DNA from: Crotalaria pallida
Taxonomy: Eukaryota > Streptophyta > Magnoliopsida > Fabales > Fabaceae
NCBI GenBank assembly: GCA_037953625.1
Contig: CM075649.1
Span: forward strand, 63,348,660-63,412,659
Length of the DNA stretch: 64,000 bases
Reading direction: 5' to 3'
Shown: piece by piece, positions 23,694 through 36,891 of the stretch
How positions within the stretch are numbered: position 1 is the stretch's first letter
How the letters are laid out: every line of letters begins with the position of its first letter
Program-made: the position numbers and the translations under genes
The notes under the pieces: generated by a model
What the model saw: only the letters and a program-made list of their open reading frames with translations
What the model was told of the DNA's origin: nothing
The model's database searches: none

Positions 23694-26600
23694 TGCGCAG
23701 TATACTCATAGTATCTTCCTCTCCACTACTTCGATACCGTCCTTTCCCTCCCCTCCTTCAATCCCCACCTGAGTATCCGCAGATACTCATAGTATCTTCC
23801 TCTCCACTACTTCGATACGACACTCATACCTCACCGCGTTTGTAAATGTCTTTTAAAGTCTTTTAGAGTTTTAGAGTTTTAGTTAGCGGCTGAATCCTAA
23901 TGGTTGGCCCGTCCTTGGTACATCCCTTCAACGAAGCCCAACCACTAATCGCAATCTATTTCCCCTAAACTCTCAATGGCATCTTGCCTCAAGTCTCTTT
24001 CATCACATTATCATCATTCTCATTAGCTCATGCTCAGCATCATTCTCATCATCATTGATCAGCGTCGTTCTCCTCGATTGTTGTTCCACAGAATCATCAG
24101 CATCACTCTCCTTGGTCGTTCCTTAGCAGCACCATCAGCAGCATCGTCATCACCACGCTTCCGCTCGCCTTATCGGGCATCTCTTGTAGTTTTCTCGAGC
24201 CTTATCTTTTTATTCGCTTTTTAATTTCTAGCTCAAGTCTCGCTTCCAACCACTATTTATCTCATTCACAATTTATTCGTTTCATGACTTATTACTTTCT
24301 TATGATTCTTATCATTACGTATATCCACATTTTCCAGACAGAACAATACATACTCAACAGTATAATCACAGAGTAATCCAGTACTTAACAAAATCATTCA
24401 TGAATCATAATTAACAAAAACAGATAAACATCAAGCACATATAGATCACATATAATTATGCAGATCATGACTTATGACAAATACTCAATTAGACTCGATG
24501 TACTCAGTCTAGAACCGATGACTTATGACAAACATCTAGCATCTGAAATCGTTGCGGGTCCTTTCCAACCAGTCAGCTGTCCCACTTCTCGACTTATGCG
24601 CACCTTGTACTAAGGGAGATGACACTAATGTTATAATTCTATCTTAAACAATCGTCCTATTTAGAATCAGAAGGCGTTTTCGAAAACTCTTTTTACTTCT
24701 CGTCGGAAAATCGTAAATCGTTAAAACTTTTTCAAATCAAGTTTGACTTTTGAAAATACTTTAAACATCTCAAAATCTTTTCAAAACAATTGATAAAACA
24801 CTTTAAAATCATTGGTTTTGGTTGCTGGTCCGTTCCGGACAGCCATTAACCAAAACTCAAAAACACCGAAAAACTTAACTTTAGTTCATATAAGAATTTG
24901 TTATAAAGTAAAAACTTAAATGATTTATTTTTAAAACATAACATTGGGAAATGAATTAAGGACAGAAACCATTAAGTCCAAGGTTATTCAATTAAATCAA
25001 AGCTAAACTATTTCAAAACCAATTGATTTTCAAAACCAATTACCAAATCAAACACAACACTTAGGTTAACTAAATAATTCATTCATGCGTAACCCAAACA
25101 TATCATCAAACAATCACTCATTCAATTATTTTAAAGCATCATGATTATCAAACAAGTCAGCCAAGTCATAACATCAAGCATAAAAGTTCACATTCATCAA
25201 AAACATTTAAATAGAATCTTAGTGTGACTACAAGTAAAACACAAAAGATAAAATTCAAAACTATATCAAATCAATTTTTTTAATTCTCAAAATTTCCAGA
25301 ACATACACATATATGATAAAGTTCATCATATAAAATTTTCAAGTCATTTAAACAATCCTAAGCTAGGTTTCAAATTAGATTTCGCATGAAAAACAAAACG
25401 ATACTGTTGCTGGTCCGAGGCCAAAACGTTATGATTAAAAATAGTTTTTCAACTATGAATTGCATAAAAATTGGTATAAGTCTTCCTTATACAGTAAAGA
25501 CTATCTCATAATATTTTCAGATTATTTGGAGTTGTGCAAGTCATAATTTTCTAATTAAATTTGTCACTAAGTCCAGAAAATCGGAACCAAATGGTTCACT
25601 GTTTTACCTTTTGAAAAATTATCAAATCAACTCCAAATCTCTTCAAATTTTACAGAGAGTATCTGGAGATGTTCAGGAAGCTACCATAAAAATTTCAAAC
25701 AATTTGGAGTAGCAAAAGTTCGAAAATTCTGTTTCTCTTTAAACTGAAAAACGTATTTCCTCAAAATCGTTTTCACAAAGTTGGTTCTCATAAAAATTTG
25801 AAATAAATTCCAAAAATCGTTTAAAAATTCAGAGAGGTTCATTTTAACATACTTAAGACAGTGACACAATTCCAGAATCATTGAGCATACATAAACATCA
25901 TTTATCAAAGTTAAAAGCACACATATTCTCAATTTCAGCATACACTTTATTCAACAAATTTGTTCATTCATTCATTTTTATGAAAATCAAAAATACACTC
26001 ATACACACAATTCAGCACATAGTTTCATGACATCAACACATATTCATTCAAGAAAATTTAACTCAAAAGCTAAGGTCCAAACCGTGACCTTGGCTAGATT
26101 TTTCAAAAACATTTTCAAGAATTTAAGGTTTCTAAAAACAACTTCACATCCAACAACAATTTCACATAATTCATTATTTTAGACTTAAGAAAAATCTTAA
26201 TCTTTTTCATTTAGACATGCAAACCGTGGATAACACTTAAAATCAAAATATCACACAATTTCTTATTCATTTAAAACATCATCAATTCCAAACATGCATG
26301 AGATCAAACATAGGAAAAATTAAGTTTTCAACCATGACCACAAAACCATGACCATCACAAGGAAATCACTAAGAAAATTCATTCTTTTTCAAAAATATTT
26401 TCATCAAAGCACAAGCATCACACATATCATAATCTAAACATTGATCTTGACATGCATGTAAGTAAAATCACTAGATCTCTTGAAAAATACTTCATGCAAA
26501 CTAAAAATAAAACTTTTTCTTAAAACACTTTAAGAGATCAAGAGGAAAATAAATTGGTTCATGAGGTAACTTAAAAATTATAGAAGAAAATGCTTATTTA

Positions 26601-28235
26601 TCAAGATCTTTAAAATCAAGTTTAAAAATCAATATGTTTGTGAATCAAAATACTAGATCTAGCTTAAAATCAAACATGCATCAAAGAACAACTTTAAAAA
26701 TTGATTTCTTTTTCCAAAAACATGCATAAAATTAAAGTACATCAAATAAAACAAAATCCTTTACACAAAATATTTATAAAAACCGAATCACCCATTAATC
26801 CTTTTTGCATGTTCATTTTTTGTTTTAAAACTTCAATCTTTAATTATTATTCTTTGAAAAATGTAGATCAATCTTAGAAATTAACATGCAAGAACAAACT
26901 TTACACAAATCAACATTTATACAACAAGAACCAAAAATAAAAATGATAGAAAAGGAAGAAGAATCAAGGATCAAGTTAATACCTAAGAAAAATGAATGGA
27001 AATGGCTAAGAATCATGGCTCTTTCTCTCTTCCTCTCCTCTTCTCCCTCACGGTTCTCTCTCTTTCTCTCATGGTTCTCTCTTCTTCTTTTTTTCTATGT
27101 CTCAAGAGCTAAGGTTGCTCTTGGAGACTAAGTGTTTGTGTGGGTGTGAAATGGAAAAGTGAAAGAAGGGAATGGAAGAATGAAGGAACGAATGGGAAGA
27201 AAGAATGAATGGAAGAATGAAAGGAAATGAAGGTGTGAATGGAAATAGGAGGAAATGGACTAAGGGTGGAGCTTTATTTCCCTTCCTTGGCCTTAATGTG
27301 GTTCGGCCATAATGCACCTAGGAGGGGTAGTCTTGGCATTCTAAGACTTCTACTTGGTCCCCAAGTTTTCCATTTTCTTTTCTTTTTATTTTTATTTCCT
27401 CCTTCTAGCTTAGTCACCAAGCAAATGCACCATAAACACACACATACACCTTGCATACACTTGTCATACATACACATATCACACCTATCTCCTACATGCG
27501 CACACACACAAAACCGTGACACTCCCATATGCTTACACATGTCCTACTCTTTTATTTTCTATTCACATCATAATTACTAATAATTCAAACATCACTTAAG
27601 AAATTTCATTCATTAATCACACACTTGATCACAAAATAAATAATCAACATACATATATAAGCACCCATACACAATCAAGCTCACACATTAATCACAAAAT
27701 AATTTCTTCTTTAAATAATCAAACATACATAACAATACTTAATACATGTTTTCTTAATTAATAAACTGTAGTTATTGGTTGCACTTATAGCCCTTATTCC
27801 ATTTTCTAAAATCATACTTTAATATATTAAAGATAATCCCAAAAGGAAAAATTTATTAAAAATCAAAAACTATTTTTCATGGTTAATTCCTTGAAAATTC
27901 GTCCTTTACAGCTCTGAGAAAAATTTTCGCAAACCAATCCATAAAATTATGAAAGATACATTTTTGAAAACTAAATTTCGATAAGATCGTTTTGATATAA
28001 AGATCATAAAAATCGGAGTTACGGTTAAAAAGTTATGGATTTTCGAAGTTGATAAATCTTTCAAAGTCCATAAAGAAATTCATTTTATAATAAATCACCA
28101 ACAATAAAATCATTTCTCATAAAAATCATTTTCTCTAACTCCATAAAAATATTTGTTTGCCAAAACTCCATAAAATCAACACTTTTCTTTAATCAAATTT
28201 TATTTATCCTAGTCGGAAAAACGCGGGATGTTACA
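23694..28235 (-). repeat. B-family LTR-1 (left member of the chain), R/U5 end missing
   Basis: The right edge is GCGGGATGTTACA, the complement of the LTR start TGTAACATCCCGC, and is followed at once by the polypurine tract complement. The left edge abuts LTR E near 23690. The block GAGTATCCGCAGATACTCATAG plus its neighbours is partly duplicated (23707 and 23788). The minus strand shows a GA-rich leader around 27000-27110. The rest is AT-rich and noncoding on both strands. Confidence 0.85.
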
Positions 28236-29781
28236 TTCTCCCCAACTTGCAGATTTCTTGTCCTCGAGAAATGCCACGCAGAATTCCACAATCAACGGAT
28301 GTCGGATTCCTTGGAGTGCTTCTCCCAATCTATAACAGCAGTCATCGTCCTTGAGTCGCCGTATATACATCGTTTTCTCAAAGGTGATCTTCTTGGGCCA
28401 TTTCATCATTGGACACAATGGAATATTAATGGTATAACTTTGTCAACAAGGGCTCAAAGGGTTCAATGGTTTCGAAACAAAGTTCAAAAAGAATAGCACA
28501 CTTATGCCAATCCTGACAACGGTACTACTTTCCTCACGGTCTTTCTTCCTTAATTCGACTCTTCTCATCCTTTTAAGCCTGGGTGGGTTATTACAAACCT
28601 AAAAATCTCCGTTTACTCCCCAACTTTGACTGATCATATTCCTATACATCACATCTATCCCATAACATTTGACAGGGACTAAGGTCATAAAACTTCCTAA
28701 CATTTACTAATTCTAGTTTACCTTACAAAACTTCCCATCACTTTGTTCAAGCCTATCTGAGTATCATCTTAAATTCTACTGATTAAACCAAATTTTTGTG
28801 CTCTAAACCATTAAAAGCTCTCCAACTCAGGGATCTATCCTTCAGAGTAATGATCTTAACACCCAATGACAGTCTTAACTCCACAGCTTATAATCACCTA
28901 TATCCATTAAAACATCAAATCTTGGTCATTTAACCTAATTTTGGTCGTCACTTAAAGGTTCTATCCATTAATTTCACCACTCCATCTAGTTGATCTTTTG
29001 GTCCTATTATAAGTTCACATCTACCCCAATCATTCACCTACTCCAACTAAAGCTTTTCTAACTCCAACTCTTTCAGACTCATCCCAAATATCCACAATCT
29101 TAACACCATCTATGCCATTACTTGGGTTGGACTACTATCAAACTTTTCAGTTTTAATCCTTTTGTACACTCCACTATCTTACTTACGGTTCTAGGGGTAC
29201 TCTTATTCTAATGTATCACATCCGTTCATGCTTACTCCTTCCTCAACCACTATAACTCTTTCCTTAACAACACCTCACCGCCTACCTTATAACTTAGATA
29301 TGTCTAGTCGATTGGCATAAGGTGTTAGGGTCTAAGGTTTTCATGGAAGGCCTTTTAGAGAGAACAAACGTATTGTCAAGGCAACCCAACGACACATAGA
29401 GTTTACATAGGAAGAAGTGTCAACAAGGAAAGGAGGGTTCTAGTCGCAAAACAAAGTCGCATGTCAATAGCTCAGAGGTTGTTTCAAACAAAAAGAGAAT
29501 TCTCAAAAAAAGGGGTTCCAACAGTCAAGAAAGGTTCAGGTCACAAAGAATAAAGTCTCCTTATGGTTCTGATCACTGTTCCTTGTACTATCGTAGACAA
29601 ATTCTTGACATGTTCCGAAGATAGAGAGATAGAACGATAGAACGATAGGGATATAACGATAGAGATGGTATGATAGATACGGTGTGAGCGATCGCGTAGC
29701 TTTGTACTCCTATTCTTACTCAACGTAATTCTAACACTAACACACAGACAGACACACACGAGCAAGCATGTAAGCCCATGA
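28236..29781 (-). mobile_element. Coding-less internal region 1 of the B-family element
   Basis: It begins on the minus-strand 3' side with the polypurine tract complement TTCTCCCCAACTT (28236-28248) and the CTCGAGAAAT block typical of this lineage. Where full-length relatives carry gag-pol there is only about 1.5 kb of noncoding DNA. The plus strand is strongly G-poor. It is nearly identical to 48775-50373. A GATAGAACGATAG-type short repeat lies near 29620-29670. The right end is lost, with its primer site, at about 29781. Confidence 0.85.
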
Positions 29782-30769
29782 GATCAACAAATTTATGAAA
29801 ACAACTTTAAAAGTTGATTTCTTTTTCCAAAAACATGCATAAAATTAAAGTACATCAAAGAAAACAAAATCCTTTACACAAAATATTTATAAAAACCGAA
29901 TCACCCATTAATCCTTTTTGCATGTTCATTTTTTGTTTTAAAACTTCAATCTTTAATTATTATTCTTTGAAAAATGTAGATCAATCTTAGAAATTAACAT
30001 GCAAGAACAAACTTTACACAAATCAACATTTATACAACAAGAACCAAAAATAAAAATGATAGAAAAGGAAGACCAATCAAGGATCAAGTTAATACCTAAG
30101 AAAAATGAATGGAAATGGCTAAGAATCATGGCTCTTTCTCTCTTCCTCTCCTCTTCTCCCTCACGGTTCTCTCTCTTTCTCTCATGGTTCTCTTTTCTTC
30201 TTTTTTTCTATGTCTCAAGAGCTAAGGTTGCTCTCGGAGACTAAGTGTTTGTGTGGGTGTGAAATGGAAAAGTGAAAGAAGGGAATGGAAGAATGAAGGA
30301 ACAAATGGGAAGAAAGAATGAATGGAAGAATGAAAGGAAATGAAGGTGTGAATGGAAATAGGAGGAAATGGACTAAGGGTGGAGCTTTATTTCCCTTCCT
30401 TGGCCTTAATGTGGTTCGGCCATAATGCACCTAGGAGGGGTAGTCTTGGCATTCTAAGACTTCTACTTGGTCCCCAAGTTTTCCATTTTCTTTTCTTTTT
30501 ATTTTTATTTCCTCCTTCTAGCTTAGTCACCAAGCAAATGCACCATAAACACACACATACACCTTGCATACACTTGTCATACATACACATATCACACCTA
30601 TCTCCTACATGCACACACACACAAAACCGTGACACTCCCATATGCCTACACATGTCCTACTCTTTTATTTTCTATTCACATCATAATTACTAATAATTCA
30701 AACATCACTTAAGAAATTTCATTCATTAATCACACACTTGATCACAAAATAAATAATCAATATACATAT
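29782..30769 (-). repeat. B-family LTR-2, left piece (split by insertion C)
   Basis: From about 29810 it matches 26690-27650 of LTR-1 at roughly 99% by eye. It continues at 48193 after the C insertion. The R/U5 part and primer site are deleted at the left border. Confidence 0.88.
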
Positions 30770-31095
30770 TGTAACATCCTCACTTTTAATAGTTAATTTT
30801 AGATTTTAACAAAAACAGAGTTTGAAAATTCATTTTTGATTTTAATTTCTTATAAAAGGTTTTACGAAAATCCGGCAGAGTTTCCTCTGTTTTTCGGACT
30901 TCCCAAAAATTTCCTTCTAAAAACCTGTCAGTCCAGAATTATTTAAAAACATAAAGACAACAAATTAAAACCCAGTTCAGATCCTAACGCCCGATTAGTA
31001 CCAGTCTCAGGGCATATAACTACACATATTATAAATTACAAAATAACAGTTTATACATAATAAAAATCCACTCGGGGTATCACAAATTCACTCCA

Positions 31096-34000
31096 TGTAA
31101 CATCCCGTTATTTCTAATACCTCTAGTAAAATAATTAAATGATTTAATATGATGTTTTTAATATTTGAGTCTCGGAATAAAAATTCTGATTTCATCATTA
31201 TATTTGAAATACGTTTTCTAATCAAAATAAGTACAAATTTGTTATCATACGTTTTCCAAAAATAAAGTAGTACTTTTATTTAGTTAATTAACATTTTGAC
31301 AGGGAGCTCAAGTGGCAAGCCTTAGAGGCATTTTTATAAATAGTTTCTTCAGAAAAATATGTTTAATTTAATATTTTGAGCGTCCCTGTAAATTTTCATA
31401 GTGTTAGGAGGCTGTTTTATTTTTAGCTTCTGGACTGATTTAATATATTACCGGTTTAAGTTATATATAATGATCTTCTACTTCAAAATTTTAAATATTA
31501 CATATTATCAAGTTTAATATCAAGATTTAGAAAATATATTTACTTTTGAATTTCGATAATTTTTCTTACACAATAGCTATCCGGGGATCGGTAACTTTAT
31601 TATTTTTCAATCAGTTTTGAGTAATTCAAAATACAATATTGTTTTACCTAAACGTATTTTTTTAGTATCATCCAACTTTTATCTATAATCCAAAATACCT
31701 AAACACATTGACCCACAAATGAGAACAAAATATAAATAAAATATATAATTCCTAGCTACCCAGACCCCACGCCCCATTACCAACCCAAGCCCAGGTCCTA
31801 AAGCTACCCAAGTATTAGGAAGAACCCCCCAAACCCGTCAGAGAGAGAAACAAAGAATTGGAAGCACGAGAGAGAAGGAGCAGATAATAGAAAGTGAGTA
31901 TATTAATTTAGAGAAAGAAAGAGCGCGTATCAGATAAGCCAACTCGTGAGAGAGAGAGAAAGATAGAAACGAGATTAGAGAGAGGGCGAGCAGAGGCGGA
32001 AACAGAGGAAACTAAGGGTTTCCAAACTTCCCGGTCCTATAATTCAAGATCCAACCGTTCAATCTCTAATCCTTTTTAGGTATATAATCTCCTCAACTCC
32101 CTCTATTCATCCATGTAAATTATTCGACGATCCGTCAATATTTTTATTATCCCTATATTTTCAAATAAAGATATGTTTTAGGGAAAAGTGATATATTTTT
32201 ATTATATAATGATATATATTTATTATTTTGACAAAAAATGAATTTATTTGATATATATATTTTAATGTTATAATTAGTTTTATCATATGTCCCTATTTAG
32301 ATCCAACACGCTATTGACATTGACCCTGGAGCAAGTCGCAGATATAAACGTGACTCTGTCATTATTGCTAGGATTTCCAGGTAAGGGGAGTCACTTTTCC
32401 ACACCTTGAGTTAGGGATAGTTGGGGTATATAATAGGACTTGGGTTAAGTTGTTGAATTGGGTTGTGGGTAGTAAAATAGCACCGGAATAGAATTGGTTT
32501 AAGGATGTTGAAAGTGTCTTTGCTTTAATTTAAATATTTAATTGATTTAATTTTGTTAAAATCCCTTATGAATGTTGGTAATGTAGGAAGTGAAAAACCC
32601 TAGGGAGTTGACTTATATTATAGTACTCTGAGGCATACCTGAGTATGTCGAATCGATTGATGTTAATTGTTGTCTGATAAAATTTACTATGTCCACTATA
32701 TGAGTGATGATGTGTTGTAAATGAATTTTTATGATATAGTTATGGAATGATCTGGCAAAGGTATAAATGGGAATAAAATGACTATGTGTAACTAAAAGTA
32801 TAATGTGATGCTAAATGTATGACAAGGGTGGATAATTGTTATAAATGCTAATTTTCGGAGGTGAATTGATATGTGAATACTCGGTAAATGGTTATGATTG
32901 TTGGTGCTATAATGATATGTGATGATTAGGAAGGGATGATAAGTATGTATATTTCTGAATATTGGTGGAATTGTGATTATGGATAAAGAATGAATGGGCA
33001 AGGTGTGTAAGTGTAATTGTGAATATATGTGCTAAGTTGTTTGAGTATGAAGATGAAAGTATGATTTGGCCTCTTATTTGAGGTAATGTGTAACGAAAAT
33101 GTAATAAGTGCGTTGGCCTCTGATTTGAGGTGACGATTAATGGAAAGTGATGAATTTGTTGACCTCTGATATGAGGGGCCCAAAATGAATTAAAGTAAAG
33201 AAGTGTTGACCTCTGACCTGAGGGACACAAGATGAATTAATAAGATTAAGTGTTGACCTCTGACCTGAGGGACACGAGATGAATTAATATGATTAAGTGT
33301 TGACCTCTGACCTGAGGGACACGAGATGAATTAATATGATTAAGTGTTGACCTCTGACCTGAGGGACACAAGATGAATTAATATGATTAAGTGTTGACCT
33401 CTGACCTGGGGGACTCAAGATGAAGTGAATGTAAGGTGTTGACCTCTGACCTGAGGGACACTAAATGAATTAAAGCGATTGAGTGTTGACCTCTGATCTG
33501 AGAAACACAAAATGAAATAAAGTAAAAAGGGTGCTGACCTCTGACCTGAGGGGCACATAACTTAATTAAGGAATATATTTTAGGCCAAATTGTATGAGGT
33601 ACCTTCCGGTGTGGAGGTGAAGTACGATGGTATGAGGTACCTTCCGGTGTGGAGGTGAAGTACCCATAGGCCAAATTGTATGAGGTACCTTCCGGTGTGG
33701 AGGTGAAGTACAATGAAGTGAGATTCATCTTAAGAATGAAATGAAGAAAAAAAAAGAAAGAAAAAAATGAATTATGATGATTAAGTTTGTTTCATTGGCC
33801 TCTGACTTGAGGTGATGTTCAGAATAAATGGAAAATGTGTTGTTACTGAATAATTTGTTAAATGGGAAGCATTTTGTTATTCATGGCTTGGTTTGATTAT
33901 GATACTTAAGTTTTTATTATGTGCCTTTTTACTATCTTATGATTCAATGTGTTGTGAAAAGGTCTCACCCTTATGTGGTTAACATTTTTAGGTGATTGCT

Positions 34001-34192
34001 AAGGAGCTTGTGGATCAGAGTGTGCAGCGATAGACTGGGAAAGAAGGAAACTAAGTTTTTGGGTGCTACTATATTGTAAATGGATGCCCAATGTTATTTG
34101 TAAACTTGAATTGGAAAAAGGAATTTTTAAGTACACTATTTTAATTATAAGCTTTTACTCACTATTTTTGCATATAAATTAAGGGTGTTACA
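31096..34192 (+). mobile_element. Solo-like LTR D (3,097 bp)
   Basis: TGTAACATCCCG...GGTGTTACA bounded by CTCCA at 31091-31095 and 34193-34197. It has TATA-like AATATAAATAAAATATATA (about 31727), a GA-rich leader (31840-32000), a donor TTTCCAG/GTAAGG at 32381 and an acceptor ATTTTTAG/GTGATTGC at 33991. No ORF follows the acceptor. No primer site or internal region is present, so it is read as a solo LTR. Confidence 0.85.
33060..33820. repeat. 47-bp hairpin repeats and 34-bp repeats in LTR D
   Basis: Units GTGTTGACCTCTGACCTGAGGGACAC recur every 47 bp from 33203, with variants from 33068 to 33817. Each carries CCTC-N6-GAGG. A second repeat, TATGAGGTACCTTCCGGTGT plus GGAGGTGAAGTAC, occurs three times at about 33599-33710 and also has pairing ends (GTACCTTC/GAAGTAC). 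Confidence 0.92.
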
Positions 34193-34489
34193 CTCCACGT
34201 AGTGGAGGGTTTCCAGTTCGGCCCGCAACAGTGTAAGCTCCGCTTCCGTACCTGTAAAATTATATCAAGAAGGGTAGCATTACACAGAACTTAAAAAGAT
34301 AAATTCTAAAAGAGGACATAGCAAATAAATAAGCCTACTTAATTATTAATATATTTTATTCACAATTAATTCACATAAATAAACTCTTTTAGTCCTTTCT
34401 TAATTCTCACATTCTTTTAATTATGAATTCTCTTTTCATTCTTTCATTCCCATTCTCTTATCCATTTTCCTTTCCATTCTTTTTCCTTT

Positions 34490-34797
34490 TAATCGACACG
34501 CCCTACCAGGCTCGCCTTGATGCCGATACGCCTTCCAGGCTCGCACCGGGCTTCCCTTTTCCTTTTAATCGACACGCCCAGGCTCGCATCGACGCCGATA
34601 CGCCTTCACAGGCTCGCATCGGACTTCCATTTTTTTTTCATTTTAATCGACACGCCTTCACAGGCTCGCATCGATGCCGATACGCCTTCACAGACTCGCA
34701 TCGGACTTCCAATTTCCTTTTTAATCGACACGCCTTCTCAGGCTCGCATCGACGCCGATACGCCTTCACAGGCTCGCATCGGACTTTCATTCTCTTA
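34490..34797. repeat. 76-bp tandem repeat with paired hairpins in LTR C
   Basis: Four units start near 34491, 34567, 34644 and 34722. Each has two half-units of the form TCGA-cac-GCC...GGC-tcgca-TCGA and CCGA-tac-GCC...GGC-tcgca-TCGG. An ORF across the region is a by-product. Confidence 0.9.
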
Positions 34798-34962
34798 CCT
34801 TTCTTTCTCTTTCTTTTTCTTTCTCTTTCTCTTTTTCCTTGTTCTTAATCACATATCTTTTCTCTTTTTCTGATTTACTATATTTTTCTCTTTTCTCTCA
34901 TTTCTTTACTTATAGACTTTTTATCACGTTATTGACTTTCCACTATTTTTCAGTATCCTTCT

Positions 34963-35538
34963 TGTCGTGTCCTTAACCAAGATCAACCTTAAAGCTATGG
35001 AAGAGCCTTGAAGAATGATCCCAGCTAAGATGTTAATATAGGACTTTTTAGGATTTCTGAATATCCACTTGGGATAATCAGGTTCTCCCTAGTCAACAAT
35101 GTGTGTGATAGTGTCAACTTAGGGATGAGAAGACGTACCTTAGACCCTATAGCATGGTGGTTCTTATAGGGGATTACCTGTGTGTTGTGGGCCGTTCTGA
35201 TGAGCCTTCATTAGGTAGAATTCAAGTAGGATTTGTGGAGGATATGATAAGATTATATCCGTAAATCCTATAAATGATAAACTTTATCCAATGCTGTTAT
35301 ATCTAACCAAGAGTCGTGGGAATCTAGGAGTAGTCACGTTTTGATGAGGTTGTAAGTGATAAGGATAAGGACGAAAGTTCAGTGTTCGGAGTTAATCTCA
35401 TCAGTATATGACTCCCTCGTAGTAACCCAGTTTGCTCGGTGTAAGTATCCGATCGTTGACCCTGTATTAGTATCATACTAGTAAGGGTAATGAGGCTCTC
35501 GGTCGGTCGACGCTCGGTTCTACTACAAGTCCACTACA
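34963..35538 (-). repeat. 3' LTR of the Tat element
   Basis: TGTCGTGTCC...CCACTACA on the plus strand; its outer flank carries the target duplication CTTCT. Confidence 0.95.
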
Positions 35539-35552
35539 TAAGCCCCCCAAGC
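35539..35552 (-). other. Polypurine tract of the Tat element
   Basis: TAAGCCCCCCAAGC on the plus strand, GCTTGGGGGGCTTA on the element strand, directly inside the 3' LTR. Confidence 0.9.
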
Positions 35553-36420
35553 TCGGTTGGGTGATTTGAGCCCTGCCGAGTTAATAAGATGAGCGAACCA
35601 TCTTCCAACTGTTCTTTGCTGATTGAAAGAGATATCCGAGCATTTTTGAGCTTTTATCAGAGCTGTCGTTTGATTGACCTTAAGGTGACCTTTCACTCCT
35701 TCTTGTGTTCACACGTGTCCCTTACTTTACAGGGAAATGGAACGTTATAATTTCAAACTTACCCGAGGTGCCACGTATTTAGTTTTCCAAACTTAATGGG
35801 CTTTTTCTGACTCTGGCCCAATCCTTTTGAGCTAGTGGAGGGAAGTTTTTAAGACGAATTCCAAAGGGCGGTTTCACACAATTCATTCTAACCAACTTTA
35901 GAAACCTTTCAGACTCTCTCACCTCTGTTCATCGTTTTCTTGTAGCTTTGATTATCGAAGCCAGAATTCTTCAGAGGAGTTCTTGCCAAGTTTCTCTTCT
36001 CTACATCAAGTGCATTTCCATCTCTGTGGTCTCGATTTCTCTTTGGTTTCTTGGTCATTTGTCGCTAACAGGTAACGAACCTTTCTTCCCTTTTCTGGCA
36101 ATTTTCTCTTTCTTCTTTGATGTTTTAGATTCTTAGCATGGAACTATTTCCGCCATCTGCTGTGTATACGTATTTAGAACTTTCTTTTTAATGCATTGGC
36201 TCTTGTCCTTCTTCACTGATTTTGAAAAGATTTTCCTAGGGTTTGATCAAACCCTCATATCATTGTTGCTCCAAATCACTGTTAGTGTATCCCATTTTGC
36301 CCTTCGAAGTCCTTTACCCGCCTTTAATGTTTACTGAGTGATCGTCTTAGCGTTTCTTAGGTCTGTTTTACGTTTTGCTGCACTTAACTTCTTAGGGTTG
36401 GTACTGAAGCGGCGTTTATC
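35553..36420 (+). promoter_or_regulatory. Probable promoter and leader of the antisense ORF
   Basis: No ORF lies here. A plant-like leader (about 35880-36071) ends in GCTAACAG/GTAACG, and an acceptor CTTCTTAG is at 36394-36395. A 5' UTR intron of about 324 bp is likely. The leader precedes an ATG at 36421. Confidence 0.45.
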
Positions 36421-36601
36421 ATGAGTGAGGAATCTGTAAACTCTGATGTTCCAAGAACACATAAAGGAGGAAACCCAGAAATTTGTGTTAAACCGATAGC
36501 CACGCGTTTTCCTTAGACTTTGAAAGAGTTCAGGCAGGGTGTGATTCACTATAGGATTGCCGAGAGGGTAGAACATAGGAGGTTAAGGAAGCAACAGAGA
36601 G
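36421..36601 (+). pseudogene. First coding exon of the antisense ORF, copy 1 (stopped)
   Basis: Reads MSEESVNSDVPRTHKGG and continues to a donor AGAG/GTATTT at 36602. A TAG stop sits in frame at 36514-36516. This copy holds the only upstream ATG but its downstream acceptor is broken at 36739. Confidence 0.55.
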
Positions 36602-36739
36602 GTATTTGACATTATAGTCGGTTTGGGAAATTTCTGCCCTGAAAGGGAGGTGTTCTCCAACCGACCGTAGCCGTAAGTATTTGAACTGAAATAGTTAAGT
36701 TTTTCTGCTTCTGACTCCAAGTGTGCCCCCTTTTCCTCA
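36432..36739 (+). repeat. 308-bp direct repeat, copy 1
   Basis: Matches 36892-37199 with few differences. It covers exon 1 and its intron up to CCTCA. Confidence 0.95.
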
Positions 36740-36884
36740 TCAACCTCATCAAAACGTGACTACTCCTAGATTCCCACGACTCTTGGTTAGATATAACAAC
36801 ATTGGATAAAGTTTATCATTTATAGGATTTACGGATATAATCTTATCATATCCTCCACAAATCCTACTTGAATTCTACCTACTG
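36740..36884 (+). repeat. Inverted fragment of the Tat LTR
   Basis: About 143 bp are the reverse complement of 35211-35353, internal to the LTR. The piece lies exactly between two direct copies of the ORF's first exon region and is oriented as the LTR would be to drive the antisense ORF. Confidence 0.93.
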
Positions 36885-36891
36885 ATATAAT

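Noticed and set aside
27239..27580. 113-codon plus ORF, repeated at 30352-30693
   Set aside because: Antisense to the LTR and conserved only through recent duplication of the LTR; no codon or domain support.
28209..28418. 69-codon minus ORF, repeated at 48748-48957
   Set aside because: It crosses the polypurine tract into the LTR, is shared only because the two copies are near-identical, and has no counterpart in internal regions 3 and 4.
33203..33560. Regular 47-bp repeats resembling a CRISPR array
   Set aside because: The whole unit repeats with no variable spacers, in a plant LTR; it is a tandem repeat.
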